Assembly (NCBI GenBank): GCA_002683785.1
Contig: NYUB01000088.1
Coordinates: forward strand, 5,160 to 61,339
Length of the DNA stretch: 56,180 nt
Reading direction: 5' to 3'
Origin: Deltaproteobacteria bacterium
GTDB lineage: Bacteria; SAR324; NAC60-12
In this document: positions 47,083 to 56,180 of the stretch, piece after piece
Layout of the letters: every line of letters starts with the position of its first letter
Numbering within the stretch: position 1 is the stretch's first letter
The notes under the pieces: model-generated
What the model was told of the DNA's origin: nothing
The model's input: only the letters and a program-made list of their open reading frames with translations
Databases searched by the model: none
Translations under genes and position numbers: made by a program

Positions 47083-48936
47083 TCAATTCTCAGCATCTAC
47101 GACGATGACTCCGGGAGGGATTGAGAAAGCATAAAGGCTTTCGACGATCCCTGCCCTGTGGTTGAGAACCGCCAGTTGGTTAATGTACCCCTTGTCCGTT
47201 GTTTCGTTACGGTCAATGCGTGGTGGCTCCTGCAGCAGAGAAAAACGTTCGAAGCGTGCGCTGCTTCCCTGGTGCTTGGAATTGTGTTTCTGAAAAACTT
47301 TGTGAAAAAAACCGACGACTTCAGGACATTGCAAAAAATCTGGATCATTCGGGTGTGCTTCCGAAACCTGAGGGAATTCCCCTCGTAGCCCAGGCAGGTT
47401 GGGAAAGACCATGGCCGTCAGGTAGTCGCGGTCCGGAGCGGCTACGACCACTTCCAGCAGGTAAGGCTGGCCGAGAGCGTTGATGCTGGACCGCAGACCG
47501 CTGTTATGAACCCAGGTCCCGCTGGCAAGTTTGAAATTCTCTGAAGTACGCCCGTCGAAAACAAGCCCGGCTTCAGGCTGATCCGGGTCCAAAAACCTAC
47601 CTCCGTCCTGGGTGAGGTAAAATCCCTCTTCGTCAAATGCCGCTGCGGTTGCCTCGGGCTGGTTGAAATAACCCGGTGTGATATTGGGGCCCTTCACCCG
47701 CAGTTCCGTCTTGCCTGAAGGATCTGGGGTCAGTTTAACTTCTACCCCTGGTATCGGCAATCCAATGACCCGGGCTTCATCGACCTTCCAATAAACCAAG
47801 GTTGCATCCGGCGATGTTTCCGTCGTTCCCCAACCGCTGAAAAAAGGTAATGGGTTTCCCAGAACTTCCTTACTCATTTGCTGCATGCCCTTGTAGGTTG
47901 ACTGGTCCAGTGCCGCTGCTGCGGTAAAAATAAATTTCAAGTTTTTGAAAAAAGCTTTTTTCAGCTGCTCATCGACTTTCATCTTCGCGTAAAGTGCTGT
48001 GTAGCTTCGGGGGACCCCAAAATAAATGGATGGAGAAATATCCCTGATATTTTCAATGGTTTTGTTCAAGCCGATTGGTGTCGGATTACCGTGGTCAATG
48101 TAAAAAGTTCCACCATGCTTGAGCATCATGTTGAAGACAAAATTTCCGCCAAAGGTGTGGTTCCAGGGGAGCCAGTCAATGATCACCTCGTTACGGTCCA
48201 TAAAGGGCCACATCTGGTGAATGCCTACCTGGTTTGTAACCATCATCCCATGGGTCACAATGACCCCCTTGGGGAGGTTGGTGGATCCTGAGGTGAACTG
48301 AATTTTTGCTACCGTATCCGGGGTGACTGCGTCAAATTGGGTCTGAGCCTCCATCGTGAGTTCGGTATCGTCCTCCAGCAGGGATTCGAAATCCATTACA
48401 TTTGAATGCTGTTCACTGTTGGAAAAAGCAAACATTTGCAGCTTGCCCAGTTCCCACTGGTTGAGTTTGTTCATGTGCAGGTCTGCATCGGACATGATCA
48501 ACAGGGGCGAGCCGGTTACATCCAGTATGTGCTTGATGTGTGAACCGGTTTTTGAAATAGCGGAATAGGCATAGCTAATCGGTGTCACTGAAAAACCCAC
48601 CTGCATACAAGCCAGCTTAAACAAAGCCATGTTGATGCAGTTTTCTGAAAGTAGGGCCAAAGGGCGTTCCGGGTCCAGTGCCCGTGCAACTAAGCCGTTG
48701 CTGAGACGGTTCACCTGGTGCCTGGCCTCCCCATAGCTCAATCCCTGCCATTCCCCATCCGGGTTTCTTTGCATCAGGAAAGGCTTCTGTGGAAATTCTT
48801 CTGCATTCCGATGCAGCCACGAGCAGAGGTTATCCGGGCAGGGTGCCAAGGGGACTTTGTTGCGGATGATCCTGCTTCCATCTTCCCGTTTTTCCAGTTC
48901 TACTTCCACGCTGCTCAACTTCATCGTCCCTGTCAT
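47083..48936 (-). CDS. AMP-dependent acyl/aryl-CoA ligase, feruloyl-CoA synthetase-like
   Basis: IQFTSGSTNLPKGVIVTHG; FFSGWGTTETSPDATLVYWKVDEARVIGLPIPGVEVKL; VKGPNITPGYFNQPEATAAAFDEEGFYLTQDGGRFLDPDQPEAGLVFDGRTSENFKLASGTWV. Confidence 0.92.
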   Translation of the reverse strand: MTGTMKLSSVEVELEKREDGSRIIRNKVPLAPCPDNLCSWLHRNAEEFPQKPFLMQRNPDGEWQGLSYGEARHQVNRLSNGLVARALDPERPLALLSENCINMALFKLACMQVGFSVTPISYAYSAISKTGSHIKHILDVTGSPLLIMSDADLHMNKLNQWELGKLQMFAFSNSEQHSNVMDFESLLEDDTELTMEAQTQFDAVTPDTVAKIQFTSGSTNLPKGVIVTHGMMVTNQVGIHQMWPFMDRNEVIIDWLPWNHTFGGNFVFNMMLKHGGTFYIDHGNPTPIGLNKTIENIRDISPSIYFGVPRSYTALYAKMKVDEQLKKAFFKNLKFIFTAAAALDQSTYKGMQQMSKEVLGNPLPFFSGWGTTETSPDATLVYWKVDEARVIGLPIPGVEVKLTPDPSGKTELRVKGPNITPGYFNQPEATAAAFDEEGFYLTQDGGRFLDPDQPEAGLVFDGRTSENFKLASGTWVHNSGLRSSINALGQPYLLEVVVAAPDRDYLTAMVFPNLPGLRGEFPQVSEAHPNDPDFLQCPEVVGFFHKVFQKHNSKHQGSSARFERFSLLQEPPRIDRNETTDKGYINQLAVLNHRAGIVESLYAFSIPPGVIVVDAEN

Positions 48937-49360
48937 GGTTTTCCTCTTTAATTACATATGGTTGAACCGTTAAGTCTGATATCTAACGTCCTTTAGGATC
49001 GTTGGATGATGAATCCAGATCCATGTTTTGTATTCAGACCTTTGTTCGATCCAAAATACGTTTTCATGTTGGGGAACTCAATCCTTTGGTTTTAAAAAGT
49101 CTAAACCTTCCATTTCCATGAAAGGCAAATTTGAGAATAATGCAACCAGCTTTGGGCTTCAGGAGAGGATACCCAAGGGAGAAAAAAGGATATGCTTCTG
49201 AATGGATCAGCAGGTTCTTGCCCATCAATGTCCACGCGATAACAGGCTTGATTCAAAAACCTTTTCATGTTTGAGTGGCATCATTTATTTGAAAACTATG
49301 TCAAACAGATCAGGACATTGCTGATTTGAGTTTTCACTTCAAGGAAGGAGGACGAGGAAA

Positions 49361-49819
49361 ATGCCGATTCTTTATGCTGAAGATTACAAGGCTGGTGATG
49401 TGTTCGAACTTGGGACCTATGAATTGAAGCAAGAGGAAATCATCGAATTTTCACGAAAGTATGATCCTTTTCCGTTTCATGTTGATGAACAGGCAGCACA
49501 AGAAACGGTGTTTGGAGGCATCATATCGAGTGGATGGTTGACCGCCCTGGTTTGGCTGCGCATGATGCACGAATCATTTCTTTGCCATGAAACCACCATG
49601 GGTTCACCGGGTCATGAAGAAATGCTCTGGCCGAAACCGGTGCGACCTGGAGATCGTCTGAGTGGACAGGTGGAAATCAAGGAAAGTCGGGTGTCGGTCA
49701 GTAAACCCGATTTAGGTTTTGTCCGCTACACCAGCACATTGAAGAACCAAAACGGAGAGGACGTTTTCATCACGACCAGTACAATGATCGTGAAACCCCG
49801 TCCTGCAAAGAACGAATAA
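49361..49819 (+). CDS. MaoC-like (R)-specific enoyl-CoA hydratase/hot-dog fold protein
   Basis: YELKQEEIIEFSRKYDPFPFHVDEQAAQETVFGGIISSGWLTALVWLRM...WPKPVRPGDRLSGQVEI. Confidence 0.92.
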   Translation: MPILYAEDYKAGDVFELGTYELKQEEIIEFSRKYDPFPFHVDEQAAQETVFGGIISSGWLTALVWLRMMHESFLCHETTMGSPGHEEMLWPKPVRPGDRLSGQVEIKESRVSVSKPDLGFVRYTSTLKNQNGEDVFITTSTMIVKPRPAKNE

Positions 49820-49934
49820 AGCATTCCAATCTTTAGAGGGGTGCCTCTGCCCACACAACCCTTAAAGTTGTCATGGAATGCTAGAGTACCCGCCATGACT
49901 CGAACTCAGAACTGATACATTAGAGCTTTATTTT

Positions 49935-50228
49935 TTAAGCTCCTTCTATAACAAACAGAAAACGGTCCGCGCCTCCATCGAGTTTTTTCAGGGCTGCTTG
50001 ATAATCCTCACTATGGTAGGCTTTCTGAGCTGCCTCAACGTTTTCAAATTCTAATATAACCGCTCTTTCAGGTGGAATTCCTTCGATTCTGGTAATATTT
50101 GCGCCTCTTGCTAATACTTTCTTTCCACCGTTAGCCATCATTGCTGGGAGAGCATCTGCACCATAATTTTGCATTTTTTCTGGGTCAATAATTTTATTGT
50201 AAACCGCAACGAGATAAGCGTTTGCCAT
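49935..50228 (-). CDS. DUF1330 family protein
   Basis: AYLVAVYNKIIDPEKMQNYGADALPAMMANGGKKVLARG...GIPPERAVILEFENVEAAQKAYHSEDYQAALK. Confidence 0.88.
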   Translation of the reverse strand: MANAYLVAVYNKIIDPEKMQNYGADALPAMMANGGKKVLARGANITRIEGIPPERAVILEFENVEAAQKAYHSEDYQAALKKLDGGADRFLFVIEGA

Positions 50229-50685
50229 AATGTGTTCCCCTTTTTTGTTTTGAAAAAAAGTTATTATAGATTTTGATGCCTATTCCTCCCAAGGCAAAAA
50301 TCTTCAGCCTTTTGTTTGGCAGGGAACCTTCGGAAAGCAACGTCATAGCCTACATGTTTCCCCATCACTTCCCGCATCCCAGGTGCAGTAAAGGGCGATA
50401 AGCCCCCTGAATGAGTTTCGACTTGGAAATCCCTCCATTTCGGTCTGACTTATGCATCTCAGAACATGAACCGTCCGTGGGTGAACGATAAGTTCTCTGA
50501 TACGCAAAAAATGACCAATCGAGAAGAACATTATCTGCTTGCGGGCGGTGCACCTCTTTAGGACCACCTATCCATGACACCCCCCGTGTCGATTTGAAAG
50601 AATCTGTGGGATCATCTTTCAGAATGTACCCGATTCTGAAGACTCCGATCAGAACTTTATCAAAAAAAGTAAAAAGCTTGAGCAT

Positions 50686-51738
50686 CTAGATGCCGACTCG
50701 ATAGAAAAGACTCACGGGACTTTTTATCTTAAGGATTTCAAATTGACTGAATCCTGATTCCTTGATCAAATCTTCCATTTTTTGGGGCCCCATACAAGTA
50801 CCAAGGCCAGGGCCACCTGCAGCAATGGACTGAGTCATGCAGTGAAAGAGGCTCATTCCATAATACATACCTGCAATTGGGTTAATATTTTCTTCAAGTT
50901 TGTCTGCTGCCTTTGGTTCTACGATAAAGATTGATCCTCCTTGACGCAGCATCTTTTTTAGAGATTTCAGGATTCCCACTGGATCCACAAGATCATGGAT
51001 ACAGTCAAGTATTGTAATTAGGTCAAATTGTTGATCTTCAAGGGTTTCAATATTTCCATGGATGAAAGATATCTTGTCCTTGAATCCTGCATTTTGTGCA
51101 GACTGTTCTGCTTTTTGTATTGAAGTCAAATCCAAATCAATTCCATAACACGTGGTTCTTGGAAAAGCTTCGGCGAGGGTCATTGAAACATTTCCGGTAC
51201 CACACCCAAAATCGAGTGTTGTGCATCCTTCAGTCAATTTTTGGAAAATATCCGGTATGGATTTCATCCAATAACTCGCTAAACGTTGGCGGTAAGTTCC
51301 TTCGTTCATCAGACTGATTGCATCAACCCCTTCTTCTCCAAATTCGTTAAAGTGGACTCCACCTCCATTTCTGAATGCATCAGCAACTTTAGGTGCAACT
51401 CCAACCATCATAGGAACTGCAGAGAAAAGTCCTCCCATGAAATGATCCGTTCCATCTGAGGCCAGTAAAAAAGCATGTTCCTCAGGGAGTTCGAAGGTTT
51501 TTCTTTCTGGATGGTACTTGAGGTAACCCGTGCATACCATGCCTTTAAGCCACTCCTCGAGGTATCGGTTATTGAGCCCTGTTTTTTCCACAATCAATTC
51601 CAAAGTCATTTCGCCCTGATCTTTCATGATCTTAAAAATCCCATTTTTAACTCCCACATACGCCATCGCCGATCCCATGCTGCCAGCCAAGTCATGAAAA
51701 ATCTTTTGGGAAAATTCTCTTATTGTATTTTCATCCAT
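50686..51738 (-). CDS. SAM-dependent methyltransferase with N-terminal winged-helix-like domain
   Basis: TLDFGCGTGNVSMTLAEAFPRTTCYGIDLDLTSIQKAEQSAQNAG; ILDCIHDLVDPVGILKSLKKMLRQGGSIFIVEP. Confidence 0.9.
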   Translation of the reverse strand: MDENTIREFSQKIFHDLAGSMGSAMAYVGVKNGIFKIMKDQGEMTLELIVEKTGLNNRYLEEWLKGMVCTGYLKYHPERKTFELPEEHAFLLASDGTDHFMGGLFSAVPMMVGVAPKVADAFRNGGGVHFNEFGEEGVDAISLMNEGTYRQRLASYWMKSIPDIFQKLTEGCTTLDFGCGTGNVSMTLAEAFPRTTCYGIDLDLTSIQKAEQSAQNAGFKDKISFIHGNIETLEDQQFDLITILDCIHDLVDPVGILKSLKKMLRQGGSIFIVEPKAADKLEENINPIAGMYYGMSLFHCMTQSIAAGGPGLGTCMGPQKMEDLIKESGFSQFEILKIKSPVSLFYRVGI

Positions 51739-51841
51739 TTTCTCCTCTTTTCCTTCAATGAACCTAAAAGCCCAAAGTCGTTAGTTGATCTTGATCAGGA
51801 AGTTTTGCTACTCCGGATTCAGTTCAAATGGTGTCAGTTCC

Positions 51842-52243
51842 CTAGTTTACTTCAAATGCACGATTGACTCTCCATGAACCTATTTTCCCATAACCTTTCA
51901 CTTCAGCAAAAAACATCACCTGTGATGAAGGCTTTCCGGGTTCAGAAACGCTGTGCAGACCAACCAAGATCTCCTCGCTTTCAAAAAGGGTTTTACAATC
52001 TGAAATTCTTATATCTGTATCTGCTGCCCATTCAAGGGTTTCGTCTTTTGTCATTCTTTTATCATAGGTATTCGTGAAGACGAAATCATCGGAGAGAATT
52101 GCTGCGAGTGGACTGGAATCTCCATTCTCAAAGGACTCCTGGAATGCTCTCAGAGCCTGTTCTGCTGAAATTTTCATATGACCTCTAATAATTAGGATGA
52201 ACGTGATGATAAGCAACAGTACATTTTCGTGCCGACCTTCCAA
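51842..52243 (-). CDS. SnoaL/DUF4440-like (NTF2 fold) protein (start probably 52177)
   Basis: MKISAEQALRAFQESFENGDSSPLAAILSDDFVFTNTYDKRMTKDETLEWAA. Confidence 0.65.
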   Translation of the reverse strand: MEGRHENVLLLIITFILIIRGHMKISAEQALRAFQESFENGDSSPLAAILSDDFVFTNTYDKRMTKDETLEWAADTDIRISDCKTLFESEEILVGLHSVSEPGKPSSQVMFFAEVKGYGKIGSWRVNRAFEVN

Positions 52244-52651
52244 GACTAAAATTCGAATTAGGTATTTCGAAAGGAACCATCGATTGTCTCCCCAACCCTC
52301 CTACGGACATTAGGGCGAAGCATGTGCTCCCGCCGCGACTCGAATGCAGTTCATAGGGATCAGAAATTTCCAGCAAACGGACAGTTTTCAAAGTTCTTTC
52401 AATTTTGATGTCCTTTTGGTGGTCCTTTTGTTGAGTCTATCTGAGGATCCCGGGAATCCTTGATTTTCCATTAGAATAAATAAAGGGTTGACCTATTTAA
52501 GTTCCTGATGTGAGATGATTAAATCGATTGCGAAAATCGATTAGGTCTCCGCTCGTCCAAGTTAGGACTCGGTGCTGTGCAGTCTACCTTCTAGCAACCG
52601 TTCGGGCTGGAGAAAAAATCTCTGCCATTACTAAAAAAATCGGGAGGAACT

Positions 52652-52861
52652 ATGACTGAAAGTGTGTATAAAGTTATCGAACTGGTCGGAACCAGTACAG
52701 AGTCCTGGGAGAAGGCTGCTACAGCCGCAGTGGAAAAAGCTTCCAAATCGGTACGTAACCTCCGAATCGCTGAAGTTATTCAATTGGACATGCAGATTGA
52801 GGAAGGCAAAATGCTCGCTTTCCGTGCGAAGGTGAAAGTCTCTTTCAAGTTCGAAGACTAG
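52652..52861 (+). CDS. dodecin (flavin-binding)
   Basis: VYKVIELVGTSTESWEKAATAAVEKASKSVRNLRIAEVIQLDMQIEEGKMLAFRAKVKVSFKFE. Confidence 0.97.
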   Translation: MTESVYKVIELVGTSTESWEKAATAAVEKASKSVRNLRIAEVIQLDMQIEEGKMLAFRAKVKVSFKFED

Positions 52862-53112
52862 GCTCCTTTCCAAGGGTACGACCCTGATATCTGGAAAGCT
52901 AAAATGCTGAAGGACAGGGATGAGACTCTTGTTGGAGGAATATACTCATACAAAGAGTAGGGTAATTCCAATTCGGTAGGGGTCATAGCTTCGCGGGTGC
53001 AACCGCGACTACCTTGCCAGTTTAATCACACAAAATTCCTCTGCTTGTTCCCTGGTGCGGAACCAACGCCAGGAAACTTCAGAAGCCCCGTAATTTGATG
53101 TGTGATGAACAA

Positions 53113-53364
53113 CTACACTCCCTCAACAATTGAAGCATTTCTTATGACAGTCTCTTCTGGATTCTCTCTCAATTCTTTTAAAGCATCTTGGTATCTTGGA
53201 TCTTTCAATCCATCAAGAGCCTCTTGATGACTGTTAAATTCAACCACTACTGCAAACAAAAGCTTTTCACCCTGATTCATTGTCGGTTGACCAGCACCAA
53301 TTAATTTATAATTACCTGAATTCTTTTTTGCTTCCTCCTCGGGAATCAGACTCCATTTATTCAA
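53113..53364 (-). CDS. DUF1330-like protein, N-terminally variant
   Basis: GQPTMNQGEKLLFAVVVEFNSHQEALDGLKDPRYQDALKELRENPEETVIRNASIVEG. Confidence 0.55.
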   Translation of the reverse strand: MNKWSLIPEEEAKKNSGNYKLIGAGQPTMNQGEKLLFAVVVEFNSHQEALDGLKDPRYQDALKELRENPEETVIRNASIVEGV

Positions 53365-53476
53365 ATAATTATTCCATGTTCTCAGGGTTTTTTACTTCAA
53401 TCACATGATTAAGCAGTATCCTTTTTTTCATCTCGATATTCCTTTTCCACTTTGGGTTCAAAAAAAATCATTAATT

Positions 53477-53671
53477 ATGGATCAATCAGAACACTTCAAA
53501 AGAGCCGAGCTAGCCTGTATCCACTCAGGACTTTGCAGGATGGCCCCTGACTTCATGGAAGTGCTTGAGAATACACGCAGACTCTATGGCAAGGAAGCGA
53601 GTCGAGTCCCTGAAAGTTTTGGAAACCGAATCACGCTTCCTGAAAGAGGATATCATAAAAAAATTTTATGA
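53477..53671 (+). CDS. small hypothetical protein upstream of the phasin-like gene
   Basis: MDQSEHFKRAELACIHSGLCRMAPDFMEVLENTRRLYGKEASRVPESF. Confidence 0.4.
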   Translation: MDQSEHFKRAELACIHSGLCRMAPDFMEVLENTRRLYGKEASRVPESFGNRITLPERGYHKKIL

Positions 53672-53811
53672 TTATTATCAGTGAGATGCATTATTATTTG
53701 TGCAATCGCAAAACAATTCCTTGACTTAATAGTGCGTTTGCACAATAATGATTTTCATACAGATTATGTATTTCCTAAAATCGAATTTAACCTCATTGAT
53801 GAAAGGCAGCG

Positions 53812-54345
53812 ATGATTAATTTTACCGATTACAACAATAACGCCCAGAAGGCGGCCAACCAAGGGATGGAAACCTTCCTCAACTGGCAGAAGCAGGCCCT
53901 GGAAAACACCCTCTCGATGGTCGAAGAGGGACTTGCTGTGCAGGTGAAAAACCTGAACGAAACCCGCCAGCAATATCAGAACTGGGAACAGAACATGAAC
54001 CGGGAATTGGACAGCCAAAAGAACCAGTACAAGTCGATGGTCCTTAAATTCACTGAAACTTACTGGCCCGAGTCGAAAAACCAGTTTGAGCAGGCTGAAA
54101 AACTTTATGAGCAAAACATCGGCGGTATGATCGATAAAACCCGGGATATGGTTGGAAGCACTATCGAACGCAACATCGAAACCACTCTGACCTTCGAAAA
54201 GGAGTGGCTCAACAAACTCCGTGAAAATTACACCAGTGGAGCAGACAACCTTCGCAAGCAGTACGACATGATGACGTCCCTGCAGTCGGAGAAAAAGGAG
54301 GCCTCCGCAAAAAAGCCCGTTGCCAAACCCGAAACGACCAAATGA
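53812..54345 (+). CDS. phasin-like amphipathic helical protein
   Basis: Long helix with MINFTDYNNNAQKAANQGMETFLNWQKQALENTLSMVEEGLAVQVKNLNE; basic KKEASAKKPVAKPETTK tail as in PHA-granule phasins. Confidence 0.65.
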   Translation: MINFTDYNNNAQKAANQGMETFLNWQKQALENTLSMVEEGLAVQVKNLNETRQQYQNWEQNMNRELDSQKNQYKSMVLKFTETYWPESKNQFEQAEKLYEQNIGGMIDKTRDMVGSTIERNIETTLTFEKEWLNKLRENYTSGADNLRKQYDMMTSLQSEKKEASAKKPVAKPETTK

Positions 54346-54581
54346 GCCGAAGCAGGATCATGAACCGTTCAACAAAAAACACCCCTTCAAGGGAGGATAT
54401 CAATCTGGCTGTCAGCCGTTTTCTGGAAAAAGGCGGTCAGATCGAACATCAGAGAACAGTTAAGCAAGGACTTGTGTCACAAATGCTCGAAGAACACGGC
54501 TGGAACAATGATTCCAGTAGTGAATCAGACGAAAAGCTGATGCATAACTTCACAGGAATCCTCGGAGTCGAAGACCTCTGA
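54342..54581 (+). CDS. small hypothetical protein translationally coupled to the phasin-like gene
   Basis: ATGA overlap; MSRSRIMNRSTKNTPSREDINLAVSRFLEKGGQIEHQRTVKQGLVSQMLEEHGW. Confidence 0.55.
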   Translation: MSRSRIMNRSTKNTPSREDINLAVSRFLEKGGQIEHQRTVKQGLVSQMLEEHGWNNDSSSESDEKLMHNFTGILGVEDL

Positions 54582-54656
54582 TTCTCCTCAACCGGAAAGG
54601 AGTGATCCTTTCCGGTCCTTCCACGGTATACAAGACTACAACTTCACATCAAACAA

Positions 54657-55193
54657 TTGGAAATGGACTTCACCAAATCCGTCAAATGCCATGCGATTAT
54701 GGCACTGATGGTCCTTCTTGGAACCCATCAGCCGTTAGCAGAAGTAAAGGTATTGGATTACAAACCGTTGGATTTTGGTCTCGAGATTCAAGGGATCAGG
54801 AAAACCGAAATCGAATGCCTGACACGCAACATCTATTTCGAAGCCGCCACCGAAGATGCTTCCGGCAAGCTTGCTGTGGCGATGGCAACCCTCAACCGGG
54901 TCAATCATTCAAAATTTCCCAACACCATCTGTGGCGTCGTCTACCAGGGTCCGAGGATCAAGCACAAAACCTGGGCCTGCCAATTCTCCTGGTTCTGTGA
55001 CGGTAAAAGCGACCGTATGAGAAACCGTAGGCTGCGGCATGAATCGAGAAGGATTGCGGCTCTTGCCCTGTTATTTCCAGAACATGACATCACTGGCGGT
55101 GCGACCCACTACCACGCAAGCTATGTTCAACCCTTCTGGGCCAAAAAACTGACCCTTACCAGAAAATTTGGTAAGCACATCTTCTACCGCTGA
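54657..55193 (+). CDS. cell wall hydrolase, SleB-like
   Basis: IECLTRNIYFEAATEDASGKLAVAMATLNRVNHSKFPNTICGVVYQGP...CQFSWFCDGKSDR...GATHYHASYVQPFWAKKLTLTRKFGKHIFYR. Confidence 0.93.
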   Translation: MEMDFTKSVKCHAIMALMVLLGTHQPLAEVKVLDYKPLDFGLEIQGIRKTEIECLTRNIYFEAATEDASGKLAVAMATLNRVNHSKFPNTICGVVYQGPRIKHKTWACQFSWFCDGKSDRMRNRRLRHESRRIAALALLFPEHDITGGATHYHASYVQPFWAKKLTLTRKFGKHIFYR

Positions 55194-55356
55194 TTCTCGT
55201 CTTATACAGTCTCCCTCAACACAGAAGGCTTGAACCCTTTTTTCCTGAATAAAATAAAGGACTCCGCTCGATTTTGTCGCGGTTTATGCCCTCCTTGAAA
55301 GGCGGGACCAAGTGTCTTAATCGTATGCGGCCAAACAGGAAAAAAAAGATCAAAGG

Positions 55357-55938
55357 ATGGCCGACCGCTACCAGAATTTCGAGGAACTGAGCCGCTCCGA
55401 AGATGCATTTCGGATCGAACATAGGCTGGTGCCCAACTCGACATGGCTGGTTGCAGCACCCCACGGCGGCAACATCGAAAGCAGAACCACGGAAATCGCG
55501 CGGGCCATCAGCCTTGCCGCGGACGTGAGTTTCTATTCGTTCAGAGGAACGAAAGAGCCTGATGGAGGAGACCTGCACCTGACCAGCCATCGATTCGACG
55601 AACCCCTCGCCCTTCAGTTGGCAGCTTCACACCCGAGACTGCTCTGCGTCCATGGAGTGCTTGCAGAAAACGGAGACGGAGCCTGGCTCATCCCGGGAGG
55701 TGCATACCAGCAAGGACTGGATCGCCTCAAACAAAAACTCACTGGACTGGTCAACCTCCGTGACCAAACCCCCCAAGGCAAACGCTATCCTGGACTCCGC
55801 CCCGACAACCTCTGTAACCGCGGAAGTTCTGGTGGCGGCCTCCAGCTCGAGCTCTCCAGCGGATTGCGGAAACAACTGCTCTCCAACCCAATATTACTCA
55901 ACTCCTTCTCCCAGGCCATCGCAGGAGCCATACACTAA
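55357..55938 (+). CDS. poly-gamma-glutamate hydrolase-family protein
   Basis: WLVAAPHGGNIESRTTEIARAI, DLHLTSHRFDEPLALQLA, ASHPRLLCVHGV, NLCNRGSSGGGLQLELSSGLR. Confidence 0.85.
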   Translation: MADRYQNFEELSRSEDAFRIEHRLVPNSTWLVAAPHGGNIESRTTEIARAISLAADVSFYSFRGTKEPDGGDLHLTSHRFDEPLALQLAASHPRLLCVHGVLAENGDGAWLIPGGAYQQGLDRLKQKLTGLVNLRDQTPQGKRYPGLRPDNLCNRGSSGGGLQLELSSGLRKQLLSNPILLNSFSQAIAGAIH

Positions 55939-55990
55939 TACTCTGCTTGTATCTGGATAGACCTCATCCTTTGAGGATCTGTTTGTTGAT

Positions 55991-56019
55991 CGAGGTTCGA
56001 TCCCCCTCGTCTCCACCAT
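55991..56019 (+). other. tRNA/tmRNA 3'-end-like fragment (T-loop plus acceptor plus CCA), possible att site
   Basis: tcgaGGTTCGATCCccctcgTCTCCACCA; no matching 5' half recognised upstream. Confidence 0.35.
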
Positions 56020-56180
56020 AATGATTCCATGATACTAATATTATTCATTTTTTTTAAGTATCATCTCCACCAATTCAGAAGACAACTCGCTTGACTAACA
56101 CAAAACACTCACAAAGTGAGGTTTGTTATGTCATGCAAGCATCTCGTCAAACGTAAAAACTCCTCTGTATATCATTATCG

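Noticed and set aside
1-56180. CRISPR arrays, IS elements or transposases
   Set aside because: No regularly spaced repeats and no transposase or integrase motifs were recognised in the ORF translations.

Overview
The window reads as a chromosomal segment from a flagellated Gram-negative bacterium; I suspect a marine delta/SAR324-type lineage, but that is inference only. About 0-20.7 kb is largely housekeeping: tag (3' end), a CoxE-like VWA protein, a flagellar block flgI-flgJ-flgM-flgN-flgK-flgL-csrA-fliW, rsmG, xth, scpB, a Cys/Met PLP enzyme, a REC+HATPase regulator, BamD-like and YbgF-like proteins, yggT, and a K+-channel/RCK/Sel1 protein. About 20.7-49 kb is an accessory catabolic region. 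It holds a complete class I (ATP-dependent) benzoyl-CoA reductase operon (had-oah-dch-bcrC-bcrB-bcrA-bcrD), a divergent RidA gene, a branched-chain/aromatic-type ABC importer without LivF, two Fe/2OG dioxygenases, and an Lrp/AsnC regulator. It also holds an aromatic beta-amino-acid-like cluster: two MIO ammonia-lyase/aminomutase paralogs, a GSAM-like class III aminotransferase, a thiolase and a decayed PaaK-like CoA ligase, with a feruloyl-CoA-synthetase-like ligase further downstream. About 49-56 kb holds MaoC, DUF1330, methyltransferase, dodecin, phasin-like, SleB-like and poly-gamma-glutamate-hydrolase-like genes, and a tRNA/tmRNA 3'-end-like fragment. The main unusual observations are: (1) two genes split in the ORF track by in-frame UGA that read as selenoproteins, a Bcp-type peroxiredoxin (PGU) and a membrane-anchored thioredoxin-like UGSC protein, each followed by a SECIS-like hairpin; (2) a possible Phe/Tyr -> beta-aryl amino acid -> aroyl-acetate -> aroyl-CoA -> dearomatisation route encoded in one region; (3) a PaaK pseudogene inside that cluster; (4) a promoter-terminator pair that suggests a small RNA. 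All assignments come from reading the sequence and remembered family motifs; no searches were run.
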